Positions 1 to 12,001 are shown, numbered from the stretch's first letter. The stretch: 64,000 bases of DNA from Panicum virgatum (GCF_016808335.1 NC_053143.1:124001-188000), one strand, 5' to 3'. Notes: generated from the letters alone by a model not told the origin. Program-made: numbers and translations.

Positions 1-17
1 TGGACGAGGCACATAAC

Positions 18-1262
18 TTGGCATATTCTATTCACCCAGGGTCCACCAAAATGTATTTGGATTTAAAACAAAAGTATTGGTGGAATGGAATGAAGTCGGA
101 CATTGCCCAGTTCGTGGCCCATTGCAACACATGTCAAAGGATCAAAGCTGAGCATCAGAAGCCAGCAGGATTACTACAACTCCTACCTATCCCAGTTTGG
201 AAATGGGACGAGATAGGAATGGATTTTGTGGTAGGATTGCCCAAGACCCAGAAAAGTTATGATTCCATTTGGGTAATAGTGGACCGGCTCACCAAAGTCG
301 CTCACTTCCTACCCTTACGGACCAACTATGGAGGAGAAAAGTTAGCCCAGCTCTATGTGAATAGCATAGTAAAGTTGCATGGCGTGCCCAGCAAAATCGT
401 TTCAGATAGAAGGACCCAATTTACCTCTAAGTTTTGGAAAAACCTGCATAAAGTCATGGGCACAAAGTTAGATTTTAGTTCGGCCTATCACCCGCAGACT
501 GATGGACAGACTGAAAGGGTAAACCAAATTATGGAGGATATGTTAAGGGCATGTGTCCTTACCTATGGTAAAGATTGGGAACAGAGTTTGCCCTATACGG
601 AGTTCTCATACAACAACAGTTATCAGGCAAGCCTAGGTGGCTGAGAAAGTGTTGGACCCCTTTGATGTGGTCAGAAGTAGGGGAACATACTTTAACCGGA
701 CCAGCTCTCATAAAAGAGGCAGAAGACCATGTGGCTGAGATTAGAGAGAAGCTAAAAGCAGCTCAATCATGGCAGAAGAGTTATCCAGACAAGCAAAGAA
801 GAGAATTATGTTTTGAGGGTGGAGATTTTGTATACCTTAAGGTCTCTCCGATTCGAGGAACTCGAAGGTTTCAAGTCCAAGGAAAATTAGCCCCTCAGTA
901 TATTGGACCTTACCAAGTAGTTAAAAGAGTTGGAGCGGTAGCCTACCGTATTCAACTGCCCGAGGAAATGTCAGATATACATCCGGTATTTCATGTGTCT
1001 CAGCTCAGAAAGTGCTTGAGGGTACCTGAAGAAGAAATAGTATCAGTGGAAATAATCGACCTGCAAAAGGATCTTCGGTATCAAGAAGTGCCTGTCAAAA
1101 TCTTAGACACTGTCACAAAAAGAACAAGGAACTCAGAGGTACGGATTTGCAGAGTGCAATAGAGCAGACACGGAGTAGAAGAAGCTACATGGGAACGCGA
1201 AGATGCTCTGAAAAAGAAGTTTCCCCATCTCTTTAAGAACCAGCCGAATCTCGAGGACGAGA
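18..1262 (+). pseudogene. Ty3/gypsy integrase with chromodomain-like C-terminus, broken
   Basis: The first frame (18-644) holds the end of the HHCC zinc finger (CNTC) and the integrase core. The catalytic triad is visible: Asp in GMDFV, Asp in VSDRRTQF, and Glu in TDGQTERVNQ. Arg replaces the usual Gly after the second Asp. Near 640 the reading moves to another frame (575-1162), which carries the GPY/F-like stretch (YIGPYQVVKRVG) and HPVFHVSQLRK. The frame closes at TAG 1160-1162, where the family has a Trp just before the chromodomain residues. Residues matching the chromodomain tail continue past the stop to about 1262. The product would have joined retroelement cDNA into chromatin; the frameshift and stop make this copy non-functional. 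Confidence 0.88.
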
Positions 1263-1270
1263 TTTATTTT

Positions 1271-1284
1271 AAGTGGGGTAAGAT
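1271..1284 (+). other. Polypurine tract of the gypsy element
   Basis: A purine-rich stretch (aagtggggtaagat) lies directly before TGTAACATCCC at 1285, the expected arrangement of plus-strand primer and 3' LTR start. Confidence 0.65.
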
Positions 1285-4200
1285 TGTAACATCCCAAAAA
1301 TCACCAAAATAAATCACTCGCTAAAAATAATTTTCAAAACCATTTTCGTCGTTGAGCTCAAATCATCTCTAAAAATCTTTTTTTCGTCTAAGCACCCAGT
1401 GTCCCGACATCTTTTCCGGCGATCCCGCCGTCCCGACACCAGTACCAATCACTGTCCCGTCTCTCCTCTTCCTCGTTCCCCGCACATCACAACGCCCGAA
1501 TCAATTAGCGTCCCCCCTAGTTCCCACCTCCTCTCGTTCCGTGTGCACGTCGTCGACCACCCGACCGCCGCGCGTGGCCGACCGCCGCCGCGTCTCTCTC
1601 TTTTTCCCTCTCCCCTCTTTTTCTTTTCCCCTTACTCTTTTTCTTTTCTCTCCCTTCTCCTTCTCCTTTTTCCTTCCCTGCCCACGCGCGGCACGCCAGC
1701 CACCGCCCTCAACCGCCCTCGTTCACGCACACAGCACCACCAGCGACACGCCGACCCCACGATGCGACCTCGCTGCAGCCTTGCTCGCCGGCCTGCCCGC
1801 CCTCGTCCTCGTGCTACGGCAAGTGGGCACGGCCACAGCACAGCCATTGAAGGTGAGCGTTGGCACAGCACGCCGCCAAGCAACACACTCGCCGGCCATT
1901 CCCACTTGCGCTGCCCTGCTCGTCGCCCCGCCCCGTCCTGCTGCGCGGCCGTACCCCCTTGGCCACCTCGTCGCTCGCGCCACGCCGGCCAGCCACGGCG
2001 GACCCGAGCCCGCGCCCCGCCATTAGTCGCCGCACCTCCCCTAGCCGCGCCTCCCCCGCTACGCGCAACCGCCCACCCATCGCATCGCCTGCGCGCCGTC
2101 GCCTCTGTGCGCCACTGCGCCGCTCCGCGACGCCGGAGCCGCCCCCACCGCCATTAATCACCTGCCAAGCTTGCCGGCCACCGGTCACCGCGCGCGCCCC
2201 TCCCCGTGCTCGCTCGGCCTATAAATACGGCCTCCGCGATGCCCTCAAGCTCAGCAACCACGGCCGCCACCGCGCGCCCCTCTCCCCTGCCCCCTAGCGC
2301 CGCCACCACGGCCACCAGGGCCGGCCGCCGCCCACTGCAGTGGCGCCGCCGCCTCAGGCTGCCTCCGCCCGAGGTGAGAGCACAGGTAGGACCCCCTCCA
2401 CCTCCTCGAGCTCGTCAGCCGCCATTAGCCCGCCTCCCTAGCGCCACAGCGCCGCCGTCACGCACACCAGAGCCGCCCACCGCCGGCCCCCGTGGGCGCA
2501 CCTCCTCACTCCACCCCAGCCCGAGGTAGTAGGGGCAAACGACTCCCCTCATCCCCCTCTCTCTTTTGCCCCATCCCCCGGCCGCCGTCGTGCCCTAGCG
2601 CCGCCGTGCCCTAGACCCCTGTCCATTTTTAGAGTGGCCCAAACATTTTCCAAAATTATAATCAAGTCCTTCCACCCTCAGAACTATTTACAAATAGGCC
2701 CCCGGATTCCTATATAGCCCCTAAACCCCTCTTCGGCCTATCATTTCATGCGCCAAAAAACCTCTGTTTGCCCCGAAACTTTACCATGCCATTTCTAACA
2801 TAATTCTGGTCATACCATTAGAAAACCACCCAAAAATATTGCTCCCATCCCCATATCTTAATTTCTTCCGATTCGAGCTCAACGATAAAACCTTTATTTC
2901 TTTTTCTTTATTGTGTGTTTGTTTGTGTGCGCCGTAGATCACGGTGTGAACGAGGGAGAACCCGTCGACGAGCAGTACCGCGAGCAAGAGTCTGAGGACC
3001 AGTACCGCGACCCCGAACCCGAAGGACAGTACCTCGATCAGGACTTCCCGGAAGGATTTGCGAACGACAAGTCCAATTCCATCCTTTGACCTGCATATTT
3101 ACCCCAGTTTTTCAAACACAACCTATCAGCCTATTTTACAAAATTGCATATGATTTACTGATGAAACCCTTTGGATAGCCACCCCTTGATTGATATGACT
3201 ATTCCTTTACGACCTAGGTTAATCTCTAAATATGATTCGTTCTATTTAGATATTAATCACTGCTAGAAATGCTTAGGACTTGGTTACTCTACTACACTTC
3301 AAAAATGATTACAATGAGTTTTTCAAAAGGAAAATATGTGAGTGTGTACAAAGGGAAAGATGGGATATTTGAGAAATTAAAGAAAAGAATGTTAAGATGG
3401 GATGGATGAATGGCATTCCCTGTGTGGATTGTCATATGTTGGAGGCTCGTACCGATGTGGTTGAGCAAGAAGGTTGGGAGATATCCATCTTGTCACAATT
3501 AAGGATCGAGTTGATGTGTCATCTTGCCTAACTCAACTATCGTGCATACCACTCGACCGTTGTGTGTGGCAACGACTTAGCATAAACCCCACTAGTTAGT
3601 CTGATATCCATCAGGAGAGCTGAGAGCAACGGGTGATCAAGGAGAAGGGATAAGGTCATGGTGACTTATGCCCCGGTTAAACCTTAGTGATAGGTCAATG
3701 GCCCCTTGGTGGAGTCCGTGCTGGCTATTCAAGTCTAGCTAAGGTGGGTAATGGCTTTGTTGGGATCTGCACCGACACTAAGGTGATCGTGCTGTGGTAC
3801 CCCACTTGTGGGTTAAGTTGTACACCTCTGCAGAGTTTAAAACCTATTCGAATAGCCGCGCCCATGGTACTGAGCGAGTTACGGTTTGGTCACATGACTA
3901 GCTTCTGGGATGGATGGATTCCATGGTTTGAGTTGTTTTTGGAAGGTGTCCGGCAATTGTGCCGTGAGCTACTACGGATGAGGAGTCCTGTAGCATTTAA
4001 AATTTGGATCCTTTGTGTAGGATCAACCCCACTCATTACTCGATTACTGAATAATTGCTTTGAGAAAACCTTTTTTCCAAAATAAACCCTTGCATGTGTA
4101 AAACTTGGCTTTATTACAAATTAAACCTTAGCCTTATCCTTGATTTATCCTGTGCATATCTGTGTTATCCCCCTCCGTGGGTGGGGTTGGACTTGTTGAG

Positions 4201-4548
4201 TACTTTTGTACTCACCCGATATATATCTGTGGTTTTCTTCAGAGGAAGATCTGGACTTCGTTGTTGAAGACGTCGAGTAGAAGTTGCGTCCGCACCCAAC
4301 TTTGCCTGTGGTGTTAGCCCTCTGCAAGATGCTTCTGCTAGCGCGTTACTCTGAGCCCGAGCTGGATCCCATGTGGGTTGTGGTTTGGTGTATCACTGTA
4401 TCTGTTTTATTACTGATTATCATTTGTATCGAGTGTCCGCCTCCTCGGAGGTTTGTACGGTGATGTACCATCTGATGTAATAAATGTGTATCAGTCTCCT
4501 AGGACTGATATTTGTATCACATTTAAGTCACCTCTTATGAGGGGACAC
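1285..4548 (+). repeat. 3' LTR of the gypsy element (about 3.3 kb; right end approximate)
   Basis: The repeat begins TGTAACATCCC just after the polypurine tract. It contains a CpG- and proline-codon-rich block (1400-2600), a TATA box (2220-2227), a short acidic reading frame after an acceptor-like site (2937-3089), and an AATAAA-like site near 4480. The end is placed near 4548, where CACTA transposase coding sequence resumes. The second LTR is outside the window, so no age can be estimated. The long overlapping frames at 1399-2529 on both strands come from GC richness and are not genes. Confidence 0.7.
2220..2227 (+). promoter_or_regulatory. TATA box of the LTR promoter
   Basis: TATAAATA lies in a GC-rich context about 935 bp into the LTR, as expected for the U3 promoter of a long plant gypsy LTR. 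Confidence 0.55.
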
Positions 4549-4551
4549 TTA

Positions 4552-5591
4552 AGCATCCAACCCGTTCGTTTCTCTTTCGAACAGGGAATTTCATGTGGAA
4601 TTCTAGCGTCGATCAAGGACACCTACCCTCCAGGAAGTTGAGACCCTTCTTAGACAAGGTGCGGGAAATGGAAGGCCTGATTTTATTTCTTGGTACAAAC
4701 AAAAGGTAATGTCTATGTCGTGGCTCTTTCGTAGTATGAAATTACAAGTTGCTCGTACGTGTAAATAATTTGGCCTGCTTGAACTTGCAGACCCAAACTG
4801 ATGCCTTAGTGAGTGCCAAGTTGCGTCAGGTTGCCAATGATTGTGCCTATAGGGTCAAGTCATTTGGAGCTTATGACGTGAATGGATATCGCTTTCACAC
4901 AACAAGGCACGAGCAGAGTCGGCCGAACAGAAGGACCACAAATTCCGGAGCGTTTACGCCAGGAGACGATGGCCTCGAGTACTATGGAAGAATCAAAGAA
5001 ATATACGAACTCACATTTCATGGGTCGAAACCTCTGAAACCTGTCATATTCAAATGCCATTGGTTTGATCCTCATGCTGTGAGACGGACTCCGAATCTTG
5101 GGCTAGCTAAAGTTCAACAAGCATCCGTGTACCCAGGAGACGATGTCTATATTGTGGCTCAACAAGCCACGCAAGTTTATTATCTCTCATACCCGTGCCA
5201 AACCGACAATCGTCTCAAGAGTTGGGATGTTGTGTACAAGGTATCACCACACGGTAAATTACCTGTCTCGAACAATGAAGATTGCAACATAGACCCAAAC
5301 ACATATGCCGATGAGTTCTTTCAAGAAGATGGGCTAGAAGGGACTTTTCAGATAGACTTAACCGAAGCGATGGGAATGGAATTGGACAATGAAAGAATTG
5401 ATAACGACGATGCTGGAGATGAGGTTCACAATGTCAAGGACTTAGAATTACTAGAGCGATTACACTTAGGCTATGACAGTGATGATGATAGCGTTCCTCC
5501 TATGGAGATTGACGGTGATTATATCGACACACGTGATAGCGATGATGAGACATATGATCCGGCTAATCTGGATCATGATGACTATTTTTAA
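4552..5591 (+). pseudogene. CACTA-1 TNP2 transposase C-terminal part (DUF4216 region)
   Basis: Two exons can be followed. The first ends at 4705 before a GT donor and codes for a stretch containing GNGRPDFISWYKQK. The second starts at 4791 after TTGCAG and stays open to 5591. It carries the DUF4216 hallmarks of plant TNP2 proteins (GYRFHTTRHEQSRPNRRTTN, then EYYGRIKEIYELTF, then PVIFKCHWFD), followed by a long acidic tail ending DHDDYF. An in-frame TAG interrupts the first exon near 4600. The DDE core and DUF4218 region are absent because the gypsy element above separates them, or they lie outside the window. It is a remnant of the transposase that would cut CACTA ends. Confidence 0.85.
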
Positions 5592-5736
5592 TACATGTAA
5601 GAACTGTACTAATTAATTTTTTGTACTATTTTTGTTCATTTTAGTTATTGTACTTACTTTATATAATAGGCGTACTACTTTTTAATAACATCTACTGATT
5701 GATTTACTCATTTTAATTTCAGGAGATTGATCGAAG

Positions 5737-8155
5737 ATGGCGGGGCGCAGCGGAGGTCTGATGAGGTCACTCGCAGACCTAATGGGTGGCAGATCTACCG
5801 GGACAGGTGAGTCCTCCGAGAGGAATCGACGGACTGGCAGGAGAAGTCAGAGGAGTGGAGCGGGTTCGTCGACGCGCGAGGCCGCTGAGGGCTCCGGCAC
5901 GGCTGCAGGGAGGAGGGCTGGGAGGAGGAGCAGGAGAGGGGCTCCTCCGGAGGAGGAGGAGGAGGAGGAGGAGGAGCAGCAGGAGGAGGAGGATGAGGAG
6001 GAGGAGCAGGAGGCGGGTGCTGAGGAGGAGGAGGCAGCCGAGGAGGAGGAGGATGTGGGCGTACCTGCCGTTTAGCAGCGAGGCCCCTCGAGGCTCCCGG
6101 ATCGTCCGATACCTCTACAGCACCGACCGGTCCTCTGACCTGACGGAAAAAGATAAGTAAGTTTAGATGATTTCAATACGTTTCCTTTTGATATATTCAA
6201 AATCACAATTGACACTAATATTATCTCTCAATAACTTGCGCAGGAACTTTGTGATAGTTGTTCCAGGTGTTGCTCACAACCGCATGGCCAATGGCATCCT
6301 GGGACTGCTCTGCAAGCGACACTACCCAGGCGCCATGGATATTGCTGGGGTACGTCAGCCGGCCTCTTTGTGGGAGTACTACATCGCCGCACCGGATGCA
6401 CCTGATACGGAAGGCGGAGCATTCGACAACAAGGCGCACCGGGTGTTGAGCGAACTATGGGTAAGTCTTCATGGCACTACATTTACGAATACATCATATT
6501 CATTGCACATTTTTGAAATAATGACTTTGTTTAGTTTTTGTGCAGAATTTCTACAGATGCGAGGAGGGAATGATGCCAGGGGGATGCAGGTGGCTACCAA
6601 AGCATGTTACAAGCTGGTGGCGGATATGCTTTACGAGGTGCGCATCCAGGCCGTCATCGACTACAAGGCTAAGATCGAAAAAGTGAGGATCTACAAAGGA
6701 CCTGCGAGAGACATCAAACTCACCCGGGAACAGTACTTGCGGGTAAATACTCAACTATGCTCAATTTGTTCTTCTTACATGTCATAACTTGATGATGTGC
6801 AGGTGCCTCCGTGGTGGATTGCCAATGATTATCCGTGCTGGGAAATGATAGTGGACCGGTGGTACTCACAAGAATGGCTGGAGATGCACGAGGCTGCCCG
6901 GCAGTGGCGTTTGATGATGCCAGGTGCATCGTACCATCAGGGCAACCGTAACCTCAAGGCGTACGCGGCTAGATATGTATGTGAATTAATTTCTTTATTA
7001 TAATGCTCAATTCTGCATAATTTCTAATCATCTTCCTTTTTTCGCAGTCGGCGACACATGGTGGTGTTCCTTGCACCTAAGTCCAGGCATACTGTTTGGC
7101 CCACAAAGGGAAGGCGACGTCCGATGTCACCTTCAACCCGCAGGATCCGCCCGAAGCATACAGCAACGCAAGCGTCCACAGCCGCCTCAGTGGGTACACC
7201 TCGATGGCACAAGAAGTTCATGGGCCGGAGTTTGATCCGATCATTGAGTCCATTGATGGAGAAGTCATCATGAGGGCGGGAGGAGGCAAGAAGCATGGAC
7301 GGTACTGGATGAGTCGACACGGAGACTACTCCCACTCTCTCGCAGATTCGAGCTAGGAGTACCAGCTCAAGCCCGGCCATACACCCACGGCCAGACACTA
7401 CACAAACTCAGATTGAGGCTGTCAAGGTTATTTCTGTTTCATCCGTCGTTCCTCCATTTTTACATACGTTTGCTTTGAATTCTCACCCTGCGATCAAATC
7501 CTTTAGACCCAAATGGAAGCAGCCTTTCAAGCACGACAGGAGGCGGCAGAGGAGAGGTGGCGGGCCGAGCAGGACGAGATGCAGCAAAAATTGGATCAAG
7601 CTCTAACATTTATGCAAAGCCTGGGCTCGGCGATGGGTATTTCGCCTCCACAATTCCCTCTGGCCCCACTTGCTCCTCGGGCAGAAACTCCTCCTATTGT
7701 AAGTGGCTTTGACTCCTATCGAGTTTCATTCATCTTAGTGACTTAGCATTAATCTAGAATGACTTAGAAATAATGCCTTATGATACATCTACAATGACTT
7801 ATAACTTAGGCTAATGCTTGTAGTTTGATTCTTATGTAAATAAATTCTTATGTCTAAGTTTGAATGCCAGTAACTCAATTCTTATGTAACATATGCAATA
7901 TATATATTCGCTTATGTGCAGAATCAGTCGGCGGCATCCAATGATGGGCCAGTAAATCCAGACTTCTCGCCTCTGGTGCAACAGCCTTAGCAGCCTCAGC
8001 AATTTGTGTGGCCACTGCCTCAATGTGTGGCTTGGATTCAGCAGCAGCAGCAGCAGCACCCACCACCACCACCGCAGCAAAGTTGGTCGCAGACGCCTAC
8101 ATGGCCGCCGCTGCCGATGTGGCCGCAACACCCGCCGCCGCCGGCGGCCCCGTGA
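5737..8155 (+). pseudogene. CACTA-1 second protein (plant En/Spm Transposase_24-like), broken, multi-exon
   Basis: The first exon starts MAGRSGGLMRSLADLMGG and runs through an Arg/Gly-rich part into a long Glu tract (5955-6055); stops occur near 6073 and 6139. Later exons start near 6242 (NFVIVVPGVAHNRMANG), 6547, 6803 and 7048. The 6803 exon reads VPPWWIANDYPCWEMI and the last reads CLAHKGKATSDVTFNPQDPP. The tail at 7513-7746 is a Gln/Glu-rich coiled coil, followed by Pro/Gln-rich sequence at 8000-8150. The reading frame changes near 6560 (after FYRCEEG), and a TAA interrupts near 7078. The order matches grass CACTA second proteins, which probably bind the subterminal repeats. No protease domain follows, unlike in CACTA-2. 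Confidence 0.75.
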
Positions 8156-8439
8156 GTTGTATGGACTTCATTTCGAGAGACATATATGCTACCTTTGCAG
8201 TTGAACTTGTATGGACTTTGCCATATCTATTTGTATGAACTTATATGGACAGACTTGACTAGAACTTGTGGTTGTTGATGAACGAAACAAGATTTTATTG
8301 TGATATGCTTATTGTGATATATCAAATGCATGCGATGCTTCGTTGGATACATGAAATGCTTATTGTATATATATGAAATGCTTGTATGAAATGCTTGGAG
8401 TACCATATACATAATCAACAAACAAACAAAATTGAATCT

Positions 8440-8745
8440 GGAACCTTTGCCGTGTGCAAAAACTATGGCACACGGCAAAGGAACCAATCTTTGCCGTGTG
8501 CAAAAGCCAAGGCACACGGCAAAGTTCTGGCCACGTCATCATTCCTGGGCAGCGAATTTTTTTTGCCGTGGGCCGAGATTTGCACACGGCAAAGCCTTTG
8601 CCGTGTACCCGATATATAACACACGGCAAAGGCCGGCTTTGCCGATGCCTGGTTGACGTGTGGGCTTTGCCGTTGCGGCACACGGCAAAAAAATTGCCGT
8701 GTGTATACTGCCCTTTGCCGTGTGCTTTGGCACATGGCAAACGCC
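8440..8745. repeat. CACTA-1 subterminal hairpin array
   Basis: At least four inverted pairs of tttgccgtgtg and cacacggcaaa fill this stretch (for example 8446-8483, 8490-8524, 8570-8603 and near 8605-8635), plus a degenerate pair next to the end. Such arrays are the binding sites of the element's own DNA-binding protein. All frames across this block are by-products of the repeats. Confidence 0.8.
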
Positions 8746-8760
8746 TGGTTTCCCGCAGTG

Positions 8761-9298
8761 AATCTTCCTATAGTGCATAAAGTTGACCACAAACATCTGC
8801 TCTAAGCACATTGTTACCTCAATTCTATTGTCTTGATGAAACTTTTTTGGCGATATTAGTATGTATATTTGGTTTCCAGCCAAATTTCAAAATTTTCTGA
8901 GAAATGGAATGACACTTGAACTTGCTAGCTAGCAAGGAGATAGGAGAGAGATAACTCTTGGTACTTTTAAAATGAATGACACTGTTATCGGCACTTTAAA
9001 ATCGATAAGCAAATGGGAATTTTATGTGCGTGTCCGAAAAAATGGTTTCCAGTCCCTGTGTGTTTATTGGTGGATTAGGGACCTAATAAAGGGATAGGAA
9101 TGTTTCCTCCATACGCAGGATCGGATGAGCTCGTCCCTCCAAAACGATCGAGCGACCGGGCCCTGCTAGTGCTAGCTGCTGCATGCTCTGCTTCAACCTC
9201 CAACAGGCGACTACCCGCTGTTGAGGCGAGGCGAGCAGGGGAGCCGCGTGCTGCCGCTTATTTCGGCGGCCGGGCTGAGCACATTTTCTAACGGTGTC
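8761..9298. other. Spacer without recognisable gene
   Basis: AT-rich to mixed sequence between the CACTA-1 end and the LINE tail. A 63-codon frame at 9100-9291 has no recognisable domain. No RNA gene or promoter was seen. Confidence 0.4.
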
Positions 9299-9896
9299 AG
9301 AATCAGATCTGGCCTATGTGATCGAGAAGCATGCTGTGGAGTTCCTGGGAATAGAAAAAGAGGCAGTAGTAGTTCCTAATAAGCCGGTGCAGAGATGGAG
9401 GAAACCAATGAATGAAAAAATGAAAATTAACTCGGATGGAGCTTTCACAGCTGATACGGGCGAAGGTGGATGGGGATACGTGATCAGAGATGGGGATGGC
9501 ATGGTTCTCTATGCTGGCGCGGGTAACCTGATGAGACTGACTGAAGCTACCCAAGCTGAAGTGAGAGCCTGTCTGGAAGGGGCGAAAGCGGCTGCTGCTC
9601 TTGGAATGGGAAATGTGATTCTGGAGACGGATTCCCTAGTGCTGGCGCAGGCAATGGAAAATAATGGGTACAGGCTATCCAGCTTTGGGGGCGATATTCT
9701 CGAGTTGAAGAACTTCATCAGGGAAAATTTTAATTCATGTGCTGTGGCCTATGTGCCAAGATCTTGTAATAAAGTGGCTCATTCTCTCGCTACTTTGGCT
9801 TGTATGTGTTCTCCGGAGGTCGACCTTGCATGGAACGGCTCTCCTAGTTGTATCGTCGATTTGGTGGCTAGCGACATCGCTGAGCCGATAAGTTAA
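9294..9896 (+). pseudogene. LINE (L1-type) C-terminal RNase H domain, 5'-truncated copy
   Basis: One open frame carries an RNase H fold of the type found at the C-terminus of plant LINE reverse transcriptases. Asp lies in KINSDGAF, Glu in EATQAEVRACLEGA, Asp in ILETDSLVLAQAM, and the closing segment is YVPRSCNKVAHSLATLA. No reverse transcriptase lies upstream. The frame ends about 20 bp before an A10 tract at 9917-9926. The first residues (MSESD) may belong to the target site rather than the element. A stand-alone plant RVT_3 protein is possible, but the adjacent poly(A) and flanking repeat favour a LINE tail. Confidence 0.75.
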
Positions 9897-9926
9897 TGGA
9901 AAGTTATTTTCCCTGCAAAAAAAAAA
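9306..9926 (+). mobile_element. 5'-truncated LINE insertion with poly(A) tail
   Basis: Left boundary, RNase H frame and A10 tract are framed by the 7-bp direct repeat agaatca at 9299-9305 and 9926-9932, with one A shared with the tail. This is the expected form of a short target-primed insertion. The repeat is short and could be chance. Confidence 0.6.
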
Positions 9927-9932
9927 GAATCA

Positions 9933-10240
9933 TCCTCCATTCCATCCCTCTTAATTAATGCAAATATGTACGTACTCTCAACCAAACATAACATGAATCT
10001 GGAGCACCTAGCAATGCAAACAGGATATCGAAGCACTTGCATCTTTATATATGTATATTGTTGTTTTTTGCTAAATCAATTAATTAACGGATAATTGAAC
10101 CCATGTCATTACAAGCTTGGAACTTTTGAGTTATTGCAATTCATGCATTCAGAACGAAGCCATTACAATTCGTTCAAATTCTGAAATATGTCATTTTCTA
10201 CTTATTCGATGATCTCATACTCACGTGCAGGCATCTGTAT

Positions 10241-10283
<43 letters not shown>

Positions 10284-10570
10284 AAAATACCACTGCTATA
10301 ATCCTTTCTCTTCACTCACTGACACCCAGCCTCACATGTTATCCCCTTCCTCCATCCTTTCTTCTCCTCTCCTCTGCTCTTCATTTGGAGACCATATCTG
10401 TGGGCGCTGATTGTTTCCATCCCCGAAGCACTGCTTGTTGGCCGCCACTCGCCGCAGCCGTCTCTGCTGTCTCTGTTGTGCATGCCTGTTGGGCGCATCG
10501 CACGAGGACCTCTGCCTCCACACGCAGCAACTGTCGCACGCTGGGTGGCACGTTCTTTGACCGCAACACT
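9933..10570. other. Spacer with (TA)n microsatellite at about 10244-10280
   Basis: AT-rich sequence with about 18 TA units. It is followed by a short GC-rich stretch (10380-10570) that resembles coding sequence of unknown kind and joins the left end of CACTA-2. No gene is supported. Confidence 0.5.
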
Positions 10571-10862
10571 CACTACTACAGAATAGGCCTTTGTTCCAGG
10601 CCATTTGTCCCGGCAGCCTTTGGGCCCGGGACAATAGGTGGCTTTTGTCCCGGGTCCAACGGCTAGCCGGGCCAGCGGGGGGGACAGGGGCCTTTTGTCC
10701 CGGTTGGAGACACCAATCGGGACAAAAGGGGGGCCTTTTGTCCCGGTTGGTGGATCCAACCGGGACAAAAGGCCCGCGTACCCTTTTGTCCCGGTTGGAA
10801 CCACCAACCGGAACAAAAGGCCCCCATTTTGTCCCGGTTGGTGTCTCCAACCGGGACAAAAG
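10571..10862. repeat. CACTA-2 left terminal and subterminal repeats
   Basis: After the terminal repeat come several hairpins in which tttgtcccggttgg and ccaaccgggacaaa flank 6-8-nt loops (10698-10732, 10735-10770, 10781-10820 and 10828-10862). They precede a pyrimidine-rich leader-like region (10870-11020). Confidence 0.85.
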
Positions 10863-12001
10863 GCCTTGGCCCCCCTTATCCCCTTCCCTCTCCCCCCTCC
10901 CGAGCCATTCAGCTCACTTGTTTCTTGCTGTTCTCGGCTCGGGAGAGAGGAGTTCTTGCTCATTTCTTCACCACATTTGTGAAGATCTTTGATTCCCCGT
11001 CCATCCATCGGCGCTAAAGGTTTGGGGCTTGTTTTTCTCTTCTTCCTTGGCTTGTATAGCTCATTTCATGCTTTAGAAATAGAGAAAATGTGTAGCTAGC
11101 TCATTTCTTGGACATTTAGCTAGATTGCATATGTAGGTGTGATTTTCTTTTAGATTTAGATGAGTATGTGGATAGTAGAAATTTTTAGAATGAGTGTAGA
11201 CACTTCATGTGATGTACTTGTATACATGACCATATTGTGGATAGTTGATTTTTGTATTCGTGAATGAATTAATGAAATGAGTATATTAGATTTTTTTGTA
11301 TTATGAATGGATTATTCTGACACTCTAGTGATCGATGTATTTATTCAGGCTCACATTGAAACAATCTAGAAGCTAAAAAATCATTATTTCGAAACAAGTA
11401 TGCGTCGTTAATCTCCATCCAACGGTGATGGCACAACCTTTCGGGAATACACGATGCGCTATAAGCACGTCGCGAATCGTTTGGTCGCATCACCAGCACT
11501 TCCGATTGATAAGAAGACAGCATTTGACGCAGTCAGCATGGCCGTTGTTGTACTGAGAGCATATCAACGAGCATGCTGCCTGTGCCAAGTGCTGTGCCTA
11601 TTAATCGTAAATGTTGGTGCTGCGACTGGCCGATTGGTGACATCCTTGTACCGCACCGTGTCCCCCCGAAAGGCAGTGTCATCACCGCAGGGTTGAGGTT
11701 ACTAACATATACATTTTCAGAAATAAAGGTTTATTTTTCTTCTAGAGGGTTTCTGGATATTGAAAAGAGTGTACTCCTGGAACTGAAGGGTGTCAAAGTA
11801 ATTAGAAGTTATAGAGAATTCTTTCAATTAATTAGAGATTTCTTGAGGATTAATGATACATTTCGTCTTTTTTATATGATTTCATTGTTATTTGCAAGAG
11901 TTATTAATCTGATCATTGTAATTGTAATAGTAAATAATTTTTGCATTGTAATGGTAAGAATTTATATTTTTGTGGAAAATAAAGGTATTTTTCAGTAAAA
12001 T

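Larger units (their letters stand above)
1..4548 (+). mobile_element. Ty3/gypsy retrotransposon (chromovirus-like), 3' part, running off the left edge
   Basis: The order seen is integrase, chromodomain-like tail, polypurine tract and long 3' LTR, which is the 3' half of a plus-strand Ty3/gypsy element. Gag, protease, RT and RNase H would lie left of the window. The right boundary is approximate: LTR character fades near 4548, and from about 4552 the sequence reads as CACTA transposase, so this element probably inserted into CACTA-1. The right target duplication cannot be tested because the left end is missing. The coding part carries a frameshift and a stop, so this copy is not autonomous. 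Confidence 0.85.
4549..8760 (+). mobile_element. CACTA-1: decayed En/Spm-type DNA transposon, right part
   Basis: From 4552 to 8155 the sequence carries TNP2 C-terminal exons, then exons of a second CACTA protein. From 8440 to 8745 it carries subterminal hairpins built on tttgccgtgtg and its complement. The right end is placed at 8760 (tttcccgcagtg), giving a CACTG-type inverted end with AAT at 8761-8763 as the possible target duplication. The left end lies outside the window because a gypsy element interrupts this copy. Several stops and frameshifts show it is inactive. Confidence 0.8.

Noticed and set aside
1399..2529. Overlapping long frames on both strands in the gypsy LTR
   Set aside because: Pro/Arg/Ala-rich products caused by GC-rich sequence inside an LTR; no domain and no consistent frame.
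8227..8883. Several frames with repeated FAVCxxxGTRQ or LPCAxxxHGK peptides
   Set aside because: They are translations of the CACTA-1 subterminal hairpins, not proteins.
10316..11017. Frames with repeated FCPGW/LSRLETPTGTK peptides
   Set aside because: Translations of the CACTA-2 subterminal hairpins in both directions.
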